DNA from: Methanoculleus sp.
Lineage (GTDB): Archaea; Halobacteriota; Methanomicrobia; Methanomicrobiales; Methanoculleaceae
Reading direction: 5' to 3'
Length of the DNA stretch: 15,881 nucleotides
Assembly (NCBI GenBank): GCA_023230425.1
Contig: JALNXI010000015.1
Span: 1-15,881 of the forward strand
The notes below the pieces were generated by a model. The model saw only the letters and a program-made list of their open reading frames with translations, did no database searches and was not told the DNA's origin. Each line of letters opens with the position of its first letter. Positions within the stretch are counted from its first letter, which is position 1. Made by a program: the position numbers and the translations under genes. Positions 6,113 through 13,365 of this stretch are shown here, piece by piece.

Positions 6113-6294
6113 TGTCCCCTCCCCCCTAATTGCGATAGCCACCAGGAATCCGTGAATGCGAATTGCAATGAGCAGAACTTCTGGCGCTTAAGCACTGAAA
6201 ATGCCGGTTACAGTACTTCGAAAACAATAGATGCAAGCGAAGCGAGCGGCAGGGTCACCCATGGTCGCTCAGGAAAGACCTCTCCAGTAGCCCT

Positions 6295-7122
6295 TCAATC
6301 CTCTTCACCATCAGCCTCCTCCACCCCAAAACTCTGCCGCACAACCGCACCGGCAACCCCGGCGGCGGTCCCGAAGAGGGTGAAGAAGTATACCAGGGCG
6401 ATCGCGACCATCCCCTCGAACATGTCGACGAACCCGAAATCGTGCAACGCGGTCCAGAGCAACGGGATGAAGAAGAGGAGGCCGGCCCCGAAGAGCGCCG
6501 CGACAAAACCGGCTTTTAGACCATCTTTTGGCCTGCCCCCGGAGGCATACCCCGCGATGAATCCGCCGGCAAGCGGAGCGGCCACGACCAGCAGACCGAG
6601 GAGACCGGATACGAGGGCCAAGCCGGTGATGACGACCAGCAGACCGGGTACGAGGGCCAAACCGACGATGACGACCGTGCCGACGGCGATCCCGTGCCAC
6701 CCGCCCCGCTCGCCCGCCCCGGCGGCACCGTCTCTCCGGAGAGCGCTACGCACCGCTCTTCCCGCTGCCCCGCCGATGGCGTTGTAGGGGAGGAGGAGCC
6801 CCGTGAAGATCAGGGCGTAGAACGCAAAGGTTGACAAGAACGAAGGGTCTCTCGCCGCCAGGCTCGTGAAAGTCGCCGCGATCAGCGCCACGAGCACCCC
6901 GCAGACGGCACCGGCAACCGCGCCGTCCCTGACCCTTCCCCGGGTGAAGAGACCGGCGATGAATCCCCCGCCAAAGAGGAACGCCACCGTCATCACCGGG
7001 TCCGGGAGGAGACCCGACCGGCCGAGAAGAAAGACACCACCGCCTGCCAGCGCTCCCTGAATTACCCCGAAAAAGCGTTCGCCGACGGCACGCAACTCCA
7101 TGCGGGGATCTCGCCCCGCCAT
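6295..7122 (-). CDS. Polytopic membrane protein with duplicated half (DUF5518-like)
   Basis: A 275-residue, very hydrophobic protein with roughly seven or eight membrane segments and a charged C-terminus ('EEADGEED'). A conserved segment appears twice: 'GGFIAGLFTRGRVRDG' (52-67) and 'GGFIAGYASGGRPKDG' (186-201), so the protein looks like an internal duplication. The pattern 'GGFIAGY..GG..KDG..AG' resembles small archaeal membrane proteins of the DUF5518 type; this is recognition, not a search. No catalytic motif or transport signature is seen, and the function is unknown. The ATG at 7120-7122 is supported by GAAAGGA about 6 bases upstream on the minus strand. A TATA-like element at 7164-7170 lies about 43 bases upstream. 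It is divergent from the ABC transporter. A 39-bp tandem repeat lies in its coding sequence (6604-6681). Confidence 0.85.
   Translation of the reverse strand: MAGRDPRMELRAVGERFFGVIQGALAGGGVFLLGRSGLLPDPVMTVAFLFGGGFIAGLFTRGRVRDGAVAGAVCGVLVALIAATFTSLAARDPSFLSTFAFYALIFTGLLLPYNAIGGAAGRAVRSALRRDGAAGAGERGGWHGIAVGTVVIVGLALVPGLLVVITGLALVSGLLGLLVVAAPLAGGFIAGYASGGRPKDGLKAGFVAALFGAGLLFFIPLLWTALHDFGFVDMFEGMVAIALVYFFTLFGTAAGVAGAVVRQSFGVEEADGEED
6604..6681 (-). repeat. 39-bp tandem duplication inside the membrane protein gene
   Basis: Units 6604-6642 and 6643-6681 match at about 30 of their first 34 bases. They encode 'VVIVGLALVPGLL' and 'VVITGLALVSGLL' (residues 150-162 and 163-175), which keeps the frame and lengthens a hydrophobic stretch. 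Confidence 0.75.
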
Positions 7123-7163
7123 ACGTTATCCTTTCTGGTTTGCCCCTCCCGCCGGGGCAGAGG

Positions 7164-7170
7164 TATTATA
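7164..7170. promoter_or_regulatory. TATA-like element between divergent genes
   Basis: TATTATA on the plus strand reads TATAATA on the minus strand. For the minus-strand membrane protein it would give an 18-base leader that contains its ribosome-binding site. For the ABC transporter on the plus strand it would give a leader of about 64 bases. It could serve either gene or both. Confidence 0.4.
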
Positions 7171-7257
7171 CGCCAGGGGAGGTATGGAACTGCAACAGAG
7201 CCGTGGCCGGAGAGCGACCCTCCGGGCCCCGGACTGCTCCTCAACCGGACCTGTATT

Positions 7258-9102
7258 ATGGGAATCACAGACTACTACCGACGCACCGTCGCCTTCACCC
7301 GGGATATCATGCGGCAGCCGGTGAAGGGCGGCAGGGACCTCCAGTTCTCCGACCTCGCCTTCTTCCTCCTGTTCGCCCGCCCGGTCTGGAGGGTGGGCGT
7401 GCTGGCGCTCGTGGCGACCGCTCTCGTCTCTGCCGCAAAGACCGTGCTCCCGCTCAGTATCAAGTTCTTCATCGACAACATCCTGCTCGGAGAGGCCCCG
7501 ACCTCCGACGCCCTCCTCGCAGGAGCCGGCGGGCTCCTCTCGTCGCTCAACGCGCTCATCGTCGCCCTCCTGGTGCTCGGGTTCCTCACCGGCGGCACGG
7601 ACCTGATCCGGAACTACTACACGGCCCGGTTCCGGGAAAATTATGCCTTCAACCTCCAGACCACGCTCGTTGAGCATGTCTTGAGTTTCCCGCTTTCGTA
7701 CTTCAAGGCGCAACAGACCGGCTACATCATGTCCCGGCTCTCCGACGACGTCCAGATCCTGCAGTACACTGTCTCTCAGTATCTTCCCCAGATCGTTGCA
7801 AACGCCCTTTACGTCGTCTTCACCTTCGCCATCCTCTGCACCTTAAACCTCAGGCTGACCCTCGTCGTCGTCGCCTTCATCCCCCTCTACCTGCTGGTCA
7901 ACGCAGTCTTTATCCGGAGAATCCGTGCCGCCACCCACCGGGAGCGTGAGCGGCAGGCCTACGTCTCGCGGGACCTCCAGGAAGTGATCTCCGGCATCGA
8001 TACCGTAAAGTCACATGCCACAGAGGACCGGGAGGTGCGCAAGGTCTCCGGGACGCTCCGGAACATGGTCGACGCCCGGATCAAAAACACCATGCTCTCG
8101 GCGTTCTCGGAGTATTTCAGGATCGGCACGATGTCGCTCATGCTGATCGCCGTCTTCTGGTTCGGCGGCAACGAGGTGCTCGCCGGGGCCATGACCGTGG
8201 GGGACTTCGTCGCGTTCGCAGTCTACGTCCTGACGTTTGCTCCCACCGTCAACACCTTCTTTGCCTTCCCGGTCGTTATGCAGCCTGCGCTCACGTCCGC
8301 CGCCCGCCTGCGAGAGCTCTTTCGGATGGACAGCGAGCCGGGCGCCGGCGGGATCGTGCCCGCCGCCGTGCAGGGCCGAATCGAGTTCTCCGGAGTCTGG
8401 TTCGGTTACCCGGGGGAGGAAGAGGTCCTCCGGGATGTGAACTTCGTCGCCCGTTCCGGCGAGGTGGTCGCCGTCGTCGGGCGGACCGGCGCCGGGAAGA
8501 CGACGCTGATCAACCTGATCCTCCGGGCATTCGAACCGCAGGAAGGCACGATCACCCTCGACGGGCGCGACCTCGCGTCGCTCGATCCCCGGTGGCTGCG
8601 ACGGCAGGTCTCGCTTGTCTCGCAGGATCTCTTCCTCTTCCACACCACTATCGAGGATAACATCCGCTATAGCAGACCTGATGCTACCTTCGAAGACGTT
8701 ACCGGAGCCGCGCAGAAGGCGCAGATCCACGACGACATCGTGCAGTTCCCGAAGGGGTATCAGACAATCGTCGGCGAGCGCGGGGCCCAGCTCTCCGTCG
8801 GCCAGAGGCAGCGTGTCGCCATCGCCCGGGCGTTCCTGAAGGACGCTCCCATCCTCATCCTCGATGAGCCTACATCGGCGCTGGATATGCAGACCGAGGA
8901 CCGGATCCGCGAGACGCTCCGGGTCCTGGTCCAGGACCGGACGACCATCCTCGTCTCCCACCGGCCGTCGCTCCTGGAACTCGCCGACCGCGTCCTCGCT
9001 ATCGAAGACGGCCGGGTGCGGGAGTGCCAGGGAGCGCGTTCCCCCGTAAAATCCGATGCCGATTGCGGATACCACGTTTCCGGCCGGTCCGCCACCCCCT
9101 GA
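7258..9102 (+). CDS. ABC exporter half-transporter (MsbA/MDR-like, fused membrane and ATPase domains)
   Basis: A 614-residue half-transporter that should dimerise and export a substrate across the membrane using ATP. The N-terminal membrane domain spans about residues 33-345 with six predicted helices, including about 45-65, 95-113, 175-195, 200-220 and 290-325. The ATPase domain follows: Walker A 'GRTGAGKT' (408-415), Q-loop Gln456, ABC signature 'LSVGQRQR' (512-519), Walker B 'ILILDEP' with Glu537, D-loop 'SALD' and H-loop His568. All catalytic residues are present. The signature has Val in place of the usual second Gly (LSGGQ). About 25 residues, including two cysteines (590, 603), extend past the ATPase domain. 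No good ribosome-binding site precedes the ATG at 7258, and no earlier in-frame start exists. The substrate cannot be told from sequence (lipid, peptide or drug are possible). Confidence 0.95.
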   Translation: MGITDYYRRTVAFTRDIMRQPVKGGRDLQFSDLAFFLLFARPVWRVGVLALVATALVSAAKTVLPLSIKFFIDNILLGEAPTSDALLAGAGGLLSSLNALIVALLVLGFLTGGTDLIRNYYTARFRENYAFNLQTTLVEHVLSFPLSYFKAQQTGYIMSRLSDDVQILQYTVSQYLPQIVANALYVVFTFAILCTLNLRLTLVVVAFIPLYLLVNAVFIRRIRAATHRERERQAYVSRDLQEVISGIDTVKSHATEDREVRKVSGTLRNMVDARIKNTMLSAFSEYFRIGTMSLMLIAVFWFGGNEVLAGAMTVGDFVAFAVYVLTFAPTVNTFFAFPVVMQPALTSAARLRELFRMDSEPGAGGIVPAAVQGRIEFSGVWFGYPGEEEVLRDVNFVARSGEVVAVVGRTGAGKTTLINLILRAFEPQEGTITLDGRDLASLDPRWLRRQVSLVSQDLFLFHTTIEDNIRYSRPDATFEDVTGAAQKAQIHDDIVQFPKGYQTIVGERGAQLSVGQRQRVAIARAFLKDAPILILDEPTSALDMQTEDRIRETLRVLVQDRTTILVSHRPSLLELADRVLAIEDGRVRECQGARSPVKSDADCGYHVSGRSATP

Positions 9103-9117
9103 TTCCCCGGTCGCAGA

Positions 9118-9123
9118 CTTATA
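9118..9123 (+). promoter_or_regulatory. TATA-like box for the DUF5714 gene
   Basis: CTTATA lies about 27 bases before the RNA start expected at 9147-9149, coinciding with the ATG at 9149. It is only about 16 bases past the ABC gene stop, so the DUF5714 gene may have its own leaderless transcript. Confidence 0.4.
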
Positions 9124-9148
9124 GGATGTGGCGACGCATTCCTATGGC

Positions 9149-9860
9149 ATGGAGCATACGGTGGGATGCCTCATCTGCGGCAGGGATCTTCTGTATACGG
9201 AGGAGCCCCACGACCTTGCGTGTGCCGTCTGTGGAGAGGTCCAGAGCACCACGGCGGCCTGCGAAGCCGGGCACTTTGTCTGCGACCAGTGCCACAGCCT
9301 GGAGGCGCTCGACCTCATCGAGCAGTTCTGCATCACGACGGCGCTCGAAGGCCCGCTTGCCATCGCCTGTATCCTGATGCGGTACCCGGTGATCAGAGCA
9401 CGGGCCGGAGCACCACTTCCTTGTGCCTGCAAGCCTCATCGCCGCGTACTGCAACCACCGGGGGGAGCCCGGGAGGAAAGGACCGCTGCTCCGCCAGGCT
9501 CGCGCGAGGGCCGGCATGGTCAGGGGAGGGTCCTGCGGGACCCACGGCACCTGCGGCGCGGCGGTCGGGACGGGCATATTCGTGAGCCTGATCACCGGGT
9601 CCACGCCGTTGAAGAAGCAGGAGTGGTCGCTTGCAAACCAGATGACCGCACGCAGCCTGATGGTGATCGCCCGGCACGGTGGCCCCCGGTGCTGTAAACG
9701 CGACTCGTGGCTCGCGATCGGTGAGGCGGTCACGTTTCTTCTGGAACGGTTCGGGGTAACCCTCCCTGTGGAGGAAGCGGCGCGCTGCGAGTTTAGCGAC
9801 ATCAATCGCGAATGCCTGCTGGAGGCGTGCCCCTTCTACGCCGGCTACCCGACCCGGTGA
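9149..9860 (+). pseudogene. DUF5714 cysteine-rich methanogen protein, interrupted by a frameshift
   Basis: Two frames together make one DUF5714 protein. Frame 1 from the ATG at 9149 (or GTG 9128) gives the zinc-ribbon-like N-terminus: 'CLICG', 'CAVCG', 'CEAGHFVCDQCH', then up to 'RYPVI' (codon ending 9394). From 9396 the next frame continues as 'EHGPEHHFLVPASLIAAYC', 'GGSCGTHGTCGAAVG', 'TPLKKQEW', 'GGPRCCKRDS' and 'ECLLEACPFY', ending at the TGA 9858-9860. Joined, the product is about 236 residues, with all conserved Cys/His motifs present and no other damage. The break is a net +1 shift at 9394-9396, equivalent to a two-base loss or one-base gain. It may be a true recent mutation, a sequencing error or, less likely, a recoding site. 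The protein's function is unknown; the Cys/His content suggests metal binding. The 3' end overlaps the opposite-strand gene by 16 bases. Confidence 0.82.
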
Positions 9861-10036
9861 CCCGCGGCCCGGAGGGCGGTTACGATGATGTAGTAGCCAG
9901 CGACGGTCCCGATGAGCATCGATGCGACGGTAGCGAGGTCGTTCCCCCAGTGCATGCGGCTCCACCATCCTGCCGCACTGCCGATGAGGAAGGATGCGAA
10001 GATGATGAGGATCTCCCGTCTATCTAGCGTTGCCAT
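9845..10036 (-). CDS. Small two-helix membrane protein
   Basis: A 63-residue protein with two clear hydrophobic segments (about 8-24 and 35-55), separated by 'WWSRMHWGND', with an Arg-rich N-terminus and C-terminus. The positive ends suggest that both termini are cytoplasmic and the short Trp-rich loop is outside. I do not recognise a family and infer no function. It is called real because the hydrophobic segments end cleanly, AGGAAA lies about 7 bases before the ATG at 10036, and a TATA-like CAATATGG (minus strand, 10082-10089) would give a leader of about 23 bases. Its end overlaps the DUF5714 3' end by 16 bases in convergent orientation, and it diverges from the YdjM-like gene. Confidence 0.72.
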   Translation of the reverse strand: MATLDRREILIIFASFLIGSAAGWWSRMHWGNDLATVASMLIGTVAGYYIIVTALRAAGHRVG

Positions 10037-10113
10037 GATCGTTTTCCTGCCGGTTGATGGGGAACTATCGGTTTTCTCCAGCCATATTGTTTGTGCACCC
10101 CTGAACCGCAGGG

Positions 10114-10119
10114 TTATAA
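10114..10119 (+). promoter_or_regulatory. TATA box for the YdjM-like gene
   Basis: TTATAA, centred 28-29 bases before the ATG at 10145, predicts a leaderless mRNA. Confidence 0.5.
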
Positions 10120-10144
10120 CCAGCGGGCATCGATTTCATGAAGG

Positions 10145-10831
10145 ATGTTTATCGCCTGCCACCTCTTTCTCGGTCTCATCCTGGGCCTCGTGATCGCCGA
10201 GCGCCTGGGCGACCGGCGATTCATCGGCTTCGCCGCTCTCGGGGCCGTCCTCCCCGACCTGCTCGATAAACCATTGGGCCACCTCCTGCTCGCGGGGTCG
10301 CTCAACTCCGGGCGGATAGTTGCGCACGGGCTGCTCTTTTTCACACTCCTGCTCATTGCAGGCATCGCCCTTGAAAGGCGGCGGGGGTCGTTCGTCCTCC
10401 TCGCCGTCGCAGCCGGCGCACTCTCCCACCAGGTCCTCGATGCGATGTGGGCGATGCCCGTCACCTGGTACTTCCCGCTCCTCGGCCCGTACGAGCCGTA
10501 TGAGTTCACCGACTACTTCGGCAACGCCATCCTGGCTGAGGTGTCTTCGCTCTCGGAGTGGATCTTCCTCGCTGCATCGGCCGGCATCGCCCTCGTTGCC
10601 TGCCGCGGCTTCGGCCCTGACTTCACCGGAGTCGGCCGCATGCTCACCCGCATGACCGTCCCGCTCCTGGGAGTCCTCGCCTTCGCCTCCCTCTATGCCT
10701 GGGCGGCAGGCATACCAGAGAGCATCCTGATGGCCGGGGCCGGGCCGGAGGATTACCTGCTGCTTGCCGTGATGGGTGTCGTCGGGATCATCGGGATGAT
10801 CAGGTACCGGGAGTTCCTGAATTCAGGATAG
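10145..10831 (+). CDS. Membrane-bound metal-dependent hydrolase-like protein (YdjM family)
   Basis: A 228-residue polytopic membrane protein of the YdjM / 'LexA-binding, inner membrane-associated putative hydrolase' type. Seen: His6 in the first helix, 'GAVLPDLLDKPLGH' (33-46) with Asp38 and Asp41, 'RIVAHGLL' with His61, and 'GALSHQVLDAMW' with His95 and Asp99. This His/Asp set within or beside membrane helices is the feature shared by the family and is taken as a metal site. About six membrane segments are visible; the last ends before 'RYREFLNSG'. No enzymatic reaction is established for the family. The ATG at 10145 is chosen because the TATA box puts the RNA start there. The 3' end is convergent with the second archaellin gene, with only 5 bases between the stops. 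Confidence 0.82.
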   Translation: MFIACHLFLGLILGLVIAERLGDRRFIGFAALGAVLPDLLDKPLGHLLLAGSLNSGRIVAHGLLFFTLLLIAGIALERRRGSFVLLAVAAGALSHQVLDAMWAMPVTWYFPLLGPYEPYEFTDYFGNAILAEVSSLSEWIFLAASAGIALVACRGFGPDFTGVGRMLTRMTVPLLGVLAFASLYAWAAGIPESILMAGAGPEDYLLLAVMGVVGIIGMIRYREFLNSG

Positions 10832-10836
10832 AGCCG

Positions 10837-11451
10837 TCAGTCAAGGCGGTTCATCCGCTCGATGCTCCCCGGGACGGTCCTCTCCACCCGGAGCGCTGCC
10901 CTCCCCACTGGTTTGATCTCGACGGCAAACGACCCGTACGGTCTGCAGTCATTCTGGTTCCACGGCGAAATATTCAACACGTACTGCTCCCCGGCCTCGA
11001 GAAGCATATCGGCGTCGCTGTTCACTCTTTCCTGGACGCTCCAGAACCCATACCCCGGGAATACGCCAACCAGAGGCTTTGCCTGCACAACTATCTCGCT
11101 ATGCCGGGGACCGATAAAACGGACAGAGACCGTGGTCATATCGATCGGTTCGCCGCCGGCCGTCAGGCCGACCGGGATGATGACCGATTCTACGAAACTG
11201 CGAGTGGCGCTGACACCGTAGACGGTTCCGGTCACGGTGCAGCTTGACCCTGCCTGCTGAATACCCTGGTGGATAACCGACTGGCTCTGTTGCGCAGAAG
11301 AGAAACCTGCCTGCAGGGCGACATAGGCAAAGACGGATGCTACGATGATGAATGCAATGAGTACAATCGCTGCTTCCAGACCGGTGAACCCGGTCTCCGG
11401 CAGGCCCCGGCTCCGGGGGCCTGTTCCTTCAGAAGAGTTCGACGTACACAT
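10837..11451 (-). CDS. Archaellin (archaeal flagellin), second gene of the pair
   Basis: A 204-residue precursor of an archaellum filament subunit. The type IV pilin-like N-terminus 'FTGLEAAIVLIAFIIVASVF' (from residue 22) is preceded by Gly21, so the prepilin peptidase (ArlK/FlaK) would remove 21 residues. This leader is long and has no lysine, only two arginines. The mature part starts with a 25-residue hydrophobic helix that would form the filament core, followed by a beta-rich outer domain. Two cysteines ('SSCTV', 'NDCRPY') could form a disulfide, and 'NIS' is a glycosylation sequon. The ATG at 11449-11451 lies inside the end of the preceding archaellin gene (23-base overlap), and no alternative start exists between that gene's stop and the conserved helix, so translational coupling is likely. 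No arl/fla motor genes are in the window. Confidence 0.9.
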   Translation of the reverse strand: MCTSNSSEGTGPRSRGLPETGFTGLEAAIVLIAFIIVASVFAYVALQAGFSSAQQSQSVIHQGIQQAGSSCTVTGTVYGVSATRSFVESVIIPVGLTAGGEPIDMTTVSVRFIGPRHSEIVVQAKPLVGVFPGYGFWSVQERVNSDADMLLEAGEQYVLNISPWNQNDCRPYGSFAVEIKPVGRAALRVERTVPGSIERMNRLD

Positions 11452-11989
11452 TCTTATCGATGCCAGCGGGAACCGTTCTGGTCAGTGAAGCGGTCGCCCC
11501 TCCTGCGGCGGTCATATCAAGGGTGAACGTATCCCCCCGCCGGATGCCCACGTTTCTTACATCCAGGTTCACCGTGACAACCTCCCCCGCTTCCAGGAGA
11601 TCTCCGGCGTCTTTTCGATACCGCCAGGTTTCGGTTACCCGGGAGTCGCCGGGAGGAAACGTGATGAGTGTATCCCTCGTAGCGGCGGTATAAGTCATGC
11701 TCCGCATCTCGATTGCGGCGAGATCGGTCGTGGTCTCAAGGTCGAACTCTATAAAGTTGAGGAAACCCTTATCGTTATCCAGTTTGGCGATGACCGTATA
11801 CCCCGGGCGGAGGGCGGACCCGGCGTCGCTGAGAGCGGCATGCATCACCTCCTGGTTCTTCTGCGATGTAACCATGCCTGCTCCAAGAACGACGTATGCG
11901 AAGACCGATGCAACGACGATGAAGGCGATGAAGACGATAGCCGCTTCGAGACCCGTGAAAGCCCGATCGTCTCTGTCTCCCCGGGGCAT
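11429..11989 (-). CDS. Archaellin (archaeal flagellin), first gene of the pair
   Basis: A 186-residue archaellin precursor. The leader 'MPRGDRDDRA' (10 residues, charged) would be cut by prepilin peptidase before 'FTGLEAAIVFIAFIVVASVF', followed by 'AYVVLGAGMVTSQKNQEV', the signature of Methanomicrobiales archaellins. The outer domain is beta-rich and ends in 'TRTVPAGIDKNVYVELF', which resembles the end of the second gene ('VERTVPGSIERM'), supporting an old tandem duplication. It has no cysteines and no N-X-S/T sequon, unlike its neighbour, so the two subunits probably differ in cross-linking or decoration. The ATG at 11987-11989 is supported by a TATA-like box at 12015-12022 on the minus strand, about 30 bases upstream, which predicts a leaderless mRNA covering both genes. 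Confidence 0.93.
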   Translation of the reverse strand: MPRGDRDDRAFTGLEAAIVFIAFIVVASVFAYVVLGAGMVTSQKNQEVMHAALSDAGSALRPGYTVIAKLDNDKGFLNFIEFDLETTTDLAAIEMRSMTYTAATRDTLITFPPGDSRVTETWRYRKDAGDLLEAGEVVTVNLDVRNVGIRRGDTFTLDMTAAGGATASLTRTVPAGIDKNVYVELF

Positions 11990-12014
11990 AATGATCGGGA
12001 GTTGATCGCGCTCC

Positions 12015-12022
12015 GATTAAAA
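12015..12022 (-). promoter_or_regulatory. TATA-like box for the archaellin operon
   Basis: The minus strand reads TTTTAATC, centred about 30 bases from the ATG at 11989. No Shine-Dalgarno is visible between them, consistent with leaderless initiation. Confidence 0.5.
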
Positions 12023-12238
12023 GGTGTTGATCTCTCCTGCAGGGGCAGGGCCGCAGGTTCCGCTCCCGGTGCACGCGGACCGGCCGTATTGCGGATGGAG
12101 CCGGCGGGAACGAGTGCATCGATTCCGAATTATCGGATGTTGTTCGATCCTCGCCCCTGGGGGATGGAGACCAGGGAGGGAGTACTCGTATGTCTCTCTC
12201 CGGCATTCCCCACCCCGCCCGGCCTCCGGCCCCTCAAA

Positions 12239-12279
12239 CGCACCTTCGGTGCTCAAACTCCGCTCCTCCGGAGCGTCGT
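12239..12279 (-). repeat. Double-hairpin intergenic element, copy 3 (inverted)
   Basis: Read on the minus strand: ACGAC, hairpin 1 GCTCC-GGA-GGAGC (plus-strand 12262-12274), linker GGAGTTTGA, hairpin 2 GCACC-GAA-GGTGC (plus-strand 12240-12252). It is nearly identical to copy 1. The hairpin 1 loop differs (GGA against TGC) while the stem is the same. Confidence 0.75.
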
Positions 12280-12316
12280 TCCCCACCCCTCGGGCGGGGG
12301 CAGTGCGTGGCGATAG

Positions 12317-12350
12317 GCGACGGGCCGGAGCTCGAGCACCGGGAGGTGCG
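12317..12350 (+). repeat. Double-hairpin intergenic element, copy 4 (degenerate)
   Basis: GCGAC, then GGGCC in place of hairpin 1, linker GGAGCTCGA, then hairpin 2 GCACC 12336-12340 / GGTGC 12345-12349 with loop GGGA. Hairpin 1 appears to be lost or shortened. With copy 3 it forms an inverted pair 38 bases apart. Confidence 0.55.
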
Positions 12351-12489
12351 CAGCCCGGGGGAAAGCCGTGCCCGGGCGTGCCCAGGATGCGACCTTCCGA
12401 AGAGCGCGAAATCCGATCGGTGCTCTCTTTCTGTGTGGGTACCGGTTATTGAGAATCGATGTACGAGGCAGGGGTCCTCCACCGCGAAC

Positions 12490-12497
12490 CTATTTAT
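12490..12497 (+). promoter_or_regulatory. TATA box for the DUF1616 gene
   Basis: CTATTTAT stands in GC-rich DNA. Its centre is about 27 bases before 12521, which matches a leaderless start at the ATG 12522 rather than the in-frame ATGs at 12459 or 12510. Confidence 0.55.
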
Positions 12498-12521
12498 AGT
12501 TGGATTTTCATGGGTAACAGA

Positions 12522-13301
12522 ATGCCGCCTGAAGCCTCCATAGGTCCTCTCTTCGGTCCCCTGCGCTCCCGCACCGTCTCGCCGAGCGTAACGGGCATCT
12601 GCCCCTGGATCGCCCTCGCCCTCCCCGGCATCTGCGTTTCGGCCGCCGGTGCGGGCCTCTCTCGCGTGACCTTCGCCCTGCCGCCTATCCTCTTCATCGC
12701 CGGCTGCCTGCTGATCGCGACCCTCTCTCCAGCACGGAGCGACCCGGGTGGGACCGGGAGCCGCCGCACGGCGGTAGCCCCGGAAGGGCTCTCCGGCGGT
12801 TCCGACCCCCGGCACGAACGGGTCCTGAACCTCGTCCTCATCGCCGCCCTCCTCGTGGCCATCGGGACGACGGTCTTCATCGTCGTGGTCCCCAAGGAGG
12901 GCGAGAAGTTCACCGAGTTCTACATCCTCGGGCCGAAAGGGAAGGCAGCCGATTACCCGACCGAGTTCATGGCCGGAACGCCGCAGACGGTCATCATCGG
13001 GATCGGGAACCACGAGTACCGGGAGATCACCTACACGGTGGAGACCTTTGCCGTAGAGAGCAGGTTCGATGATGCGACAAACCAGTCGACGGTTGTCTCG
13101 GCGATGCTCCTCGACCGGTTCTCCGTCACGGTGCCGCATAACCAGACCATAGAGCAGCCATACTCCTTCCGGATAATGGATCCGGATACAAACAGGCTCG
13201 AGTTTCTTCTCTTTAAGGAGACACCCCCGATGGACCTCTCGATTAGCAACCTTACCGGGGCCGGTTACCGCAACCTGCACCTCTGGCTGAGAGTGCACTG
13301 A
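12522..13301 (+). CDS. DUF1616 membrane protein
   Basis: A 259-residue protein of the archaeal DUF1616 family, of unknown function. Two adjacent N-terminal membrane segments (about 27-45 and 50-68) are followed by a polar linker rich in Gly/Pro/Arg (70-98), a third membrane helix (about 101-123), then an outside domain starting 'KEGEKFTEFYILGPKGKAA'. The family hallmark 'DYPTEFMAGTP' with 'IIGIGNHEYREITYTV' is clear at 144-173. Three N-X-S/T sequons (187, 207, 243) fit an extracellular, glycosylated domain with a beta-sandwich-like, adhesion-type composition. The frame is open from 12459, but the TATA box at 12490-12497 would lie inside that longer version, so the ATG at 12522 is chosen (12510 is the alternative). 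No operon partner: the next gene starts about 200 bases later with its own TATA box. Confidence 0.85.
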   Translation: MPPEASIGPLFGPLRSRTVSPSVTGICPWIALALPGICVSAAGAGLSRVTFALPPILFIAGCLLIATLSPARSDPGGTGSRRTAVAPEGLSGGSDPRHERVLNLVLIAALLVAIGTTVFIVVVPKEGEKFTEFYILGPKGKAADYPTEFMAGTPQTVIIGIGNHEYREITYTVETFAVESRFDDATNQSTVVSAMLLDRFSVTVPHNQTIEQPYSFRIMDPDTNRLEFLLFKETPPMDLSISNLTGAGYRNLHLWLRVH

Positions 13302-13365
13302 CGGCAGGGGGGCGTGCTGCCTCAGGGTAAGGTGTCGCCCGCACGGTTCTTCGTCGATATTTCGA

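Larger units (their letters stand above)
5763..6294. other. 532-base non-coding region rich in hairpins
   Basis: No credible gene: the open frames here are made of hairpin repeats read through and have no domains. The region holds an inverted repeat, GGCGATA 5895-5901 / TATCGCC 5931-5937, enclosing a small ACAGT/ACTGT hairpin (5914-5925). Two tandem copies of the double-hairpin element follow (5947-6050), then two further hairpins (6048-6086), all partly enclosed by an 11-bp outer stem. About 6127-6235 is clearly more AT-rich than its surroundings and contains nothing I recognise. Confidence 0.6.
12023..12489. other. Non-coding region between archaellin and DUF1616 promoters
   Basis: Several open frames cross this region, but they are low-complexity products of the hairpin repeats, with no domains. 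It contains double-hairpin elements at 12239-12279 (-) and 12317-12350 (+), and a 7-bp hairpin, GCCCGGG 12353-12359 / CCCGGGC 12371-12377. No RNA gene is recognised. Confidence 0.6.

Noticed and set aside
5761..6195. 144-residue minus-strand frame containing 'HLRCSNSAP'
   Set aside because: Its similarity to the frame at 12190-12543 comes from the shared hairpin element, so it is a repeat artefact and not a protein family.
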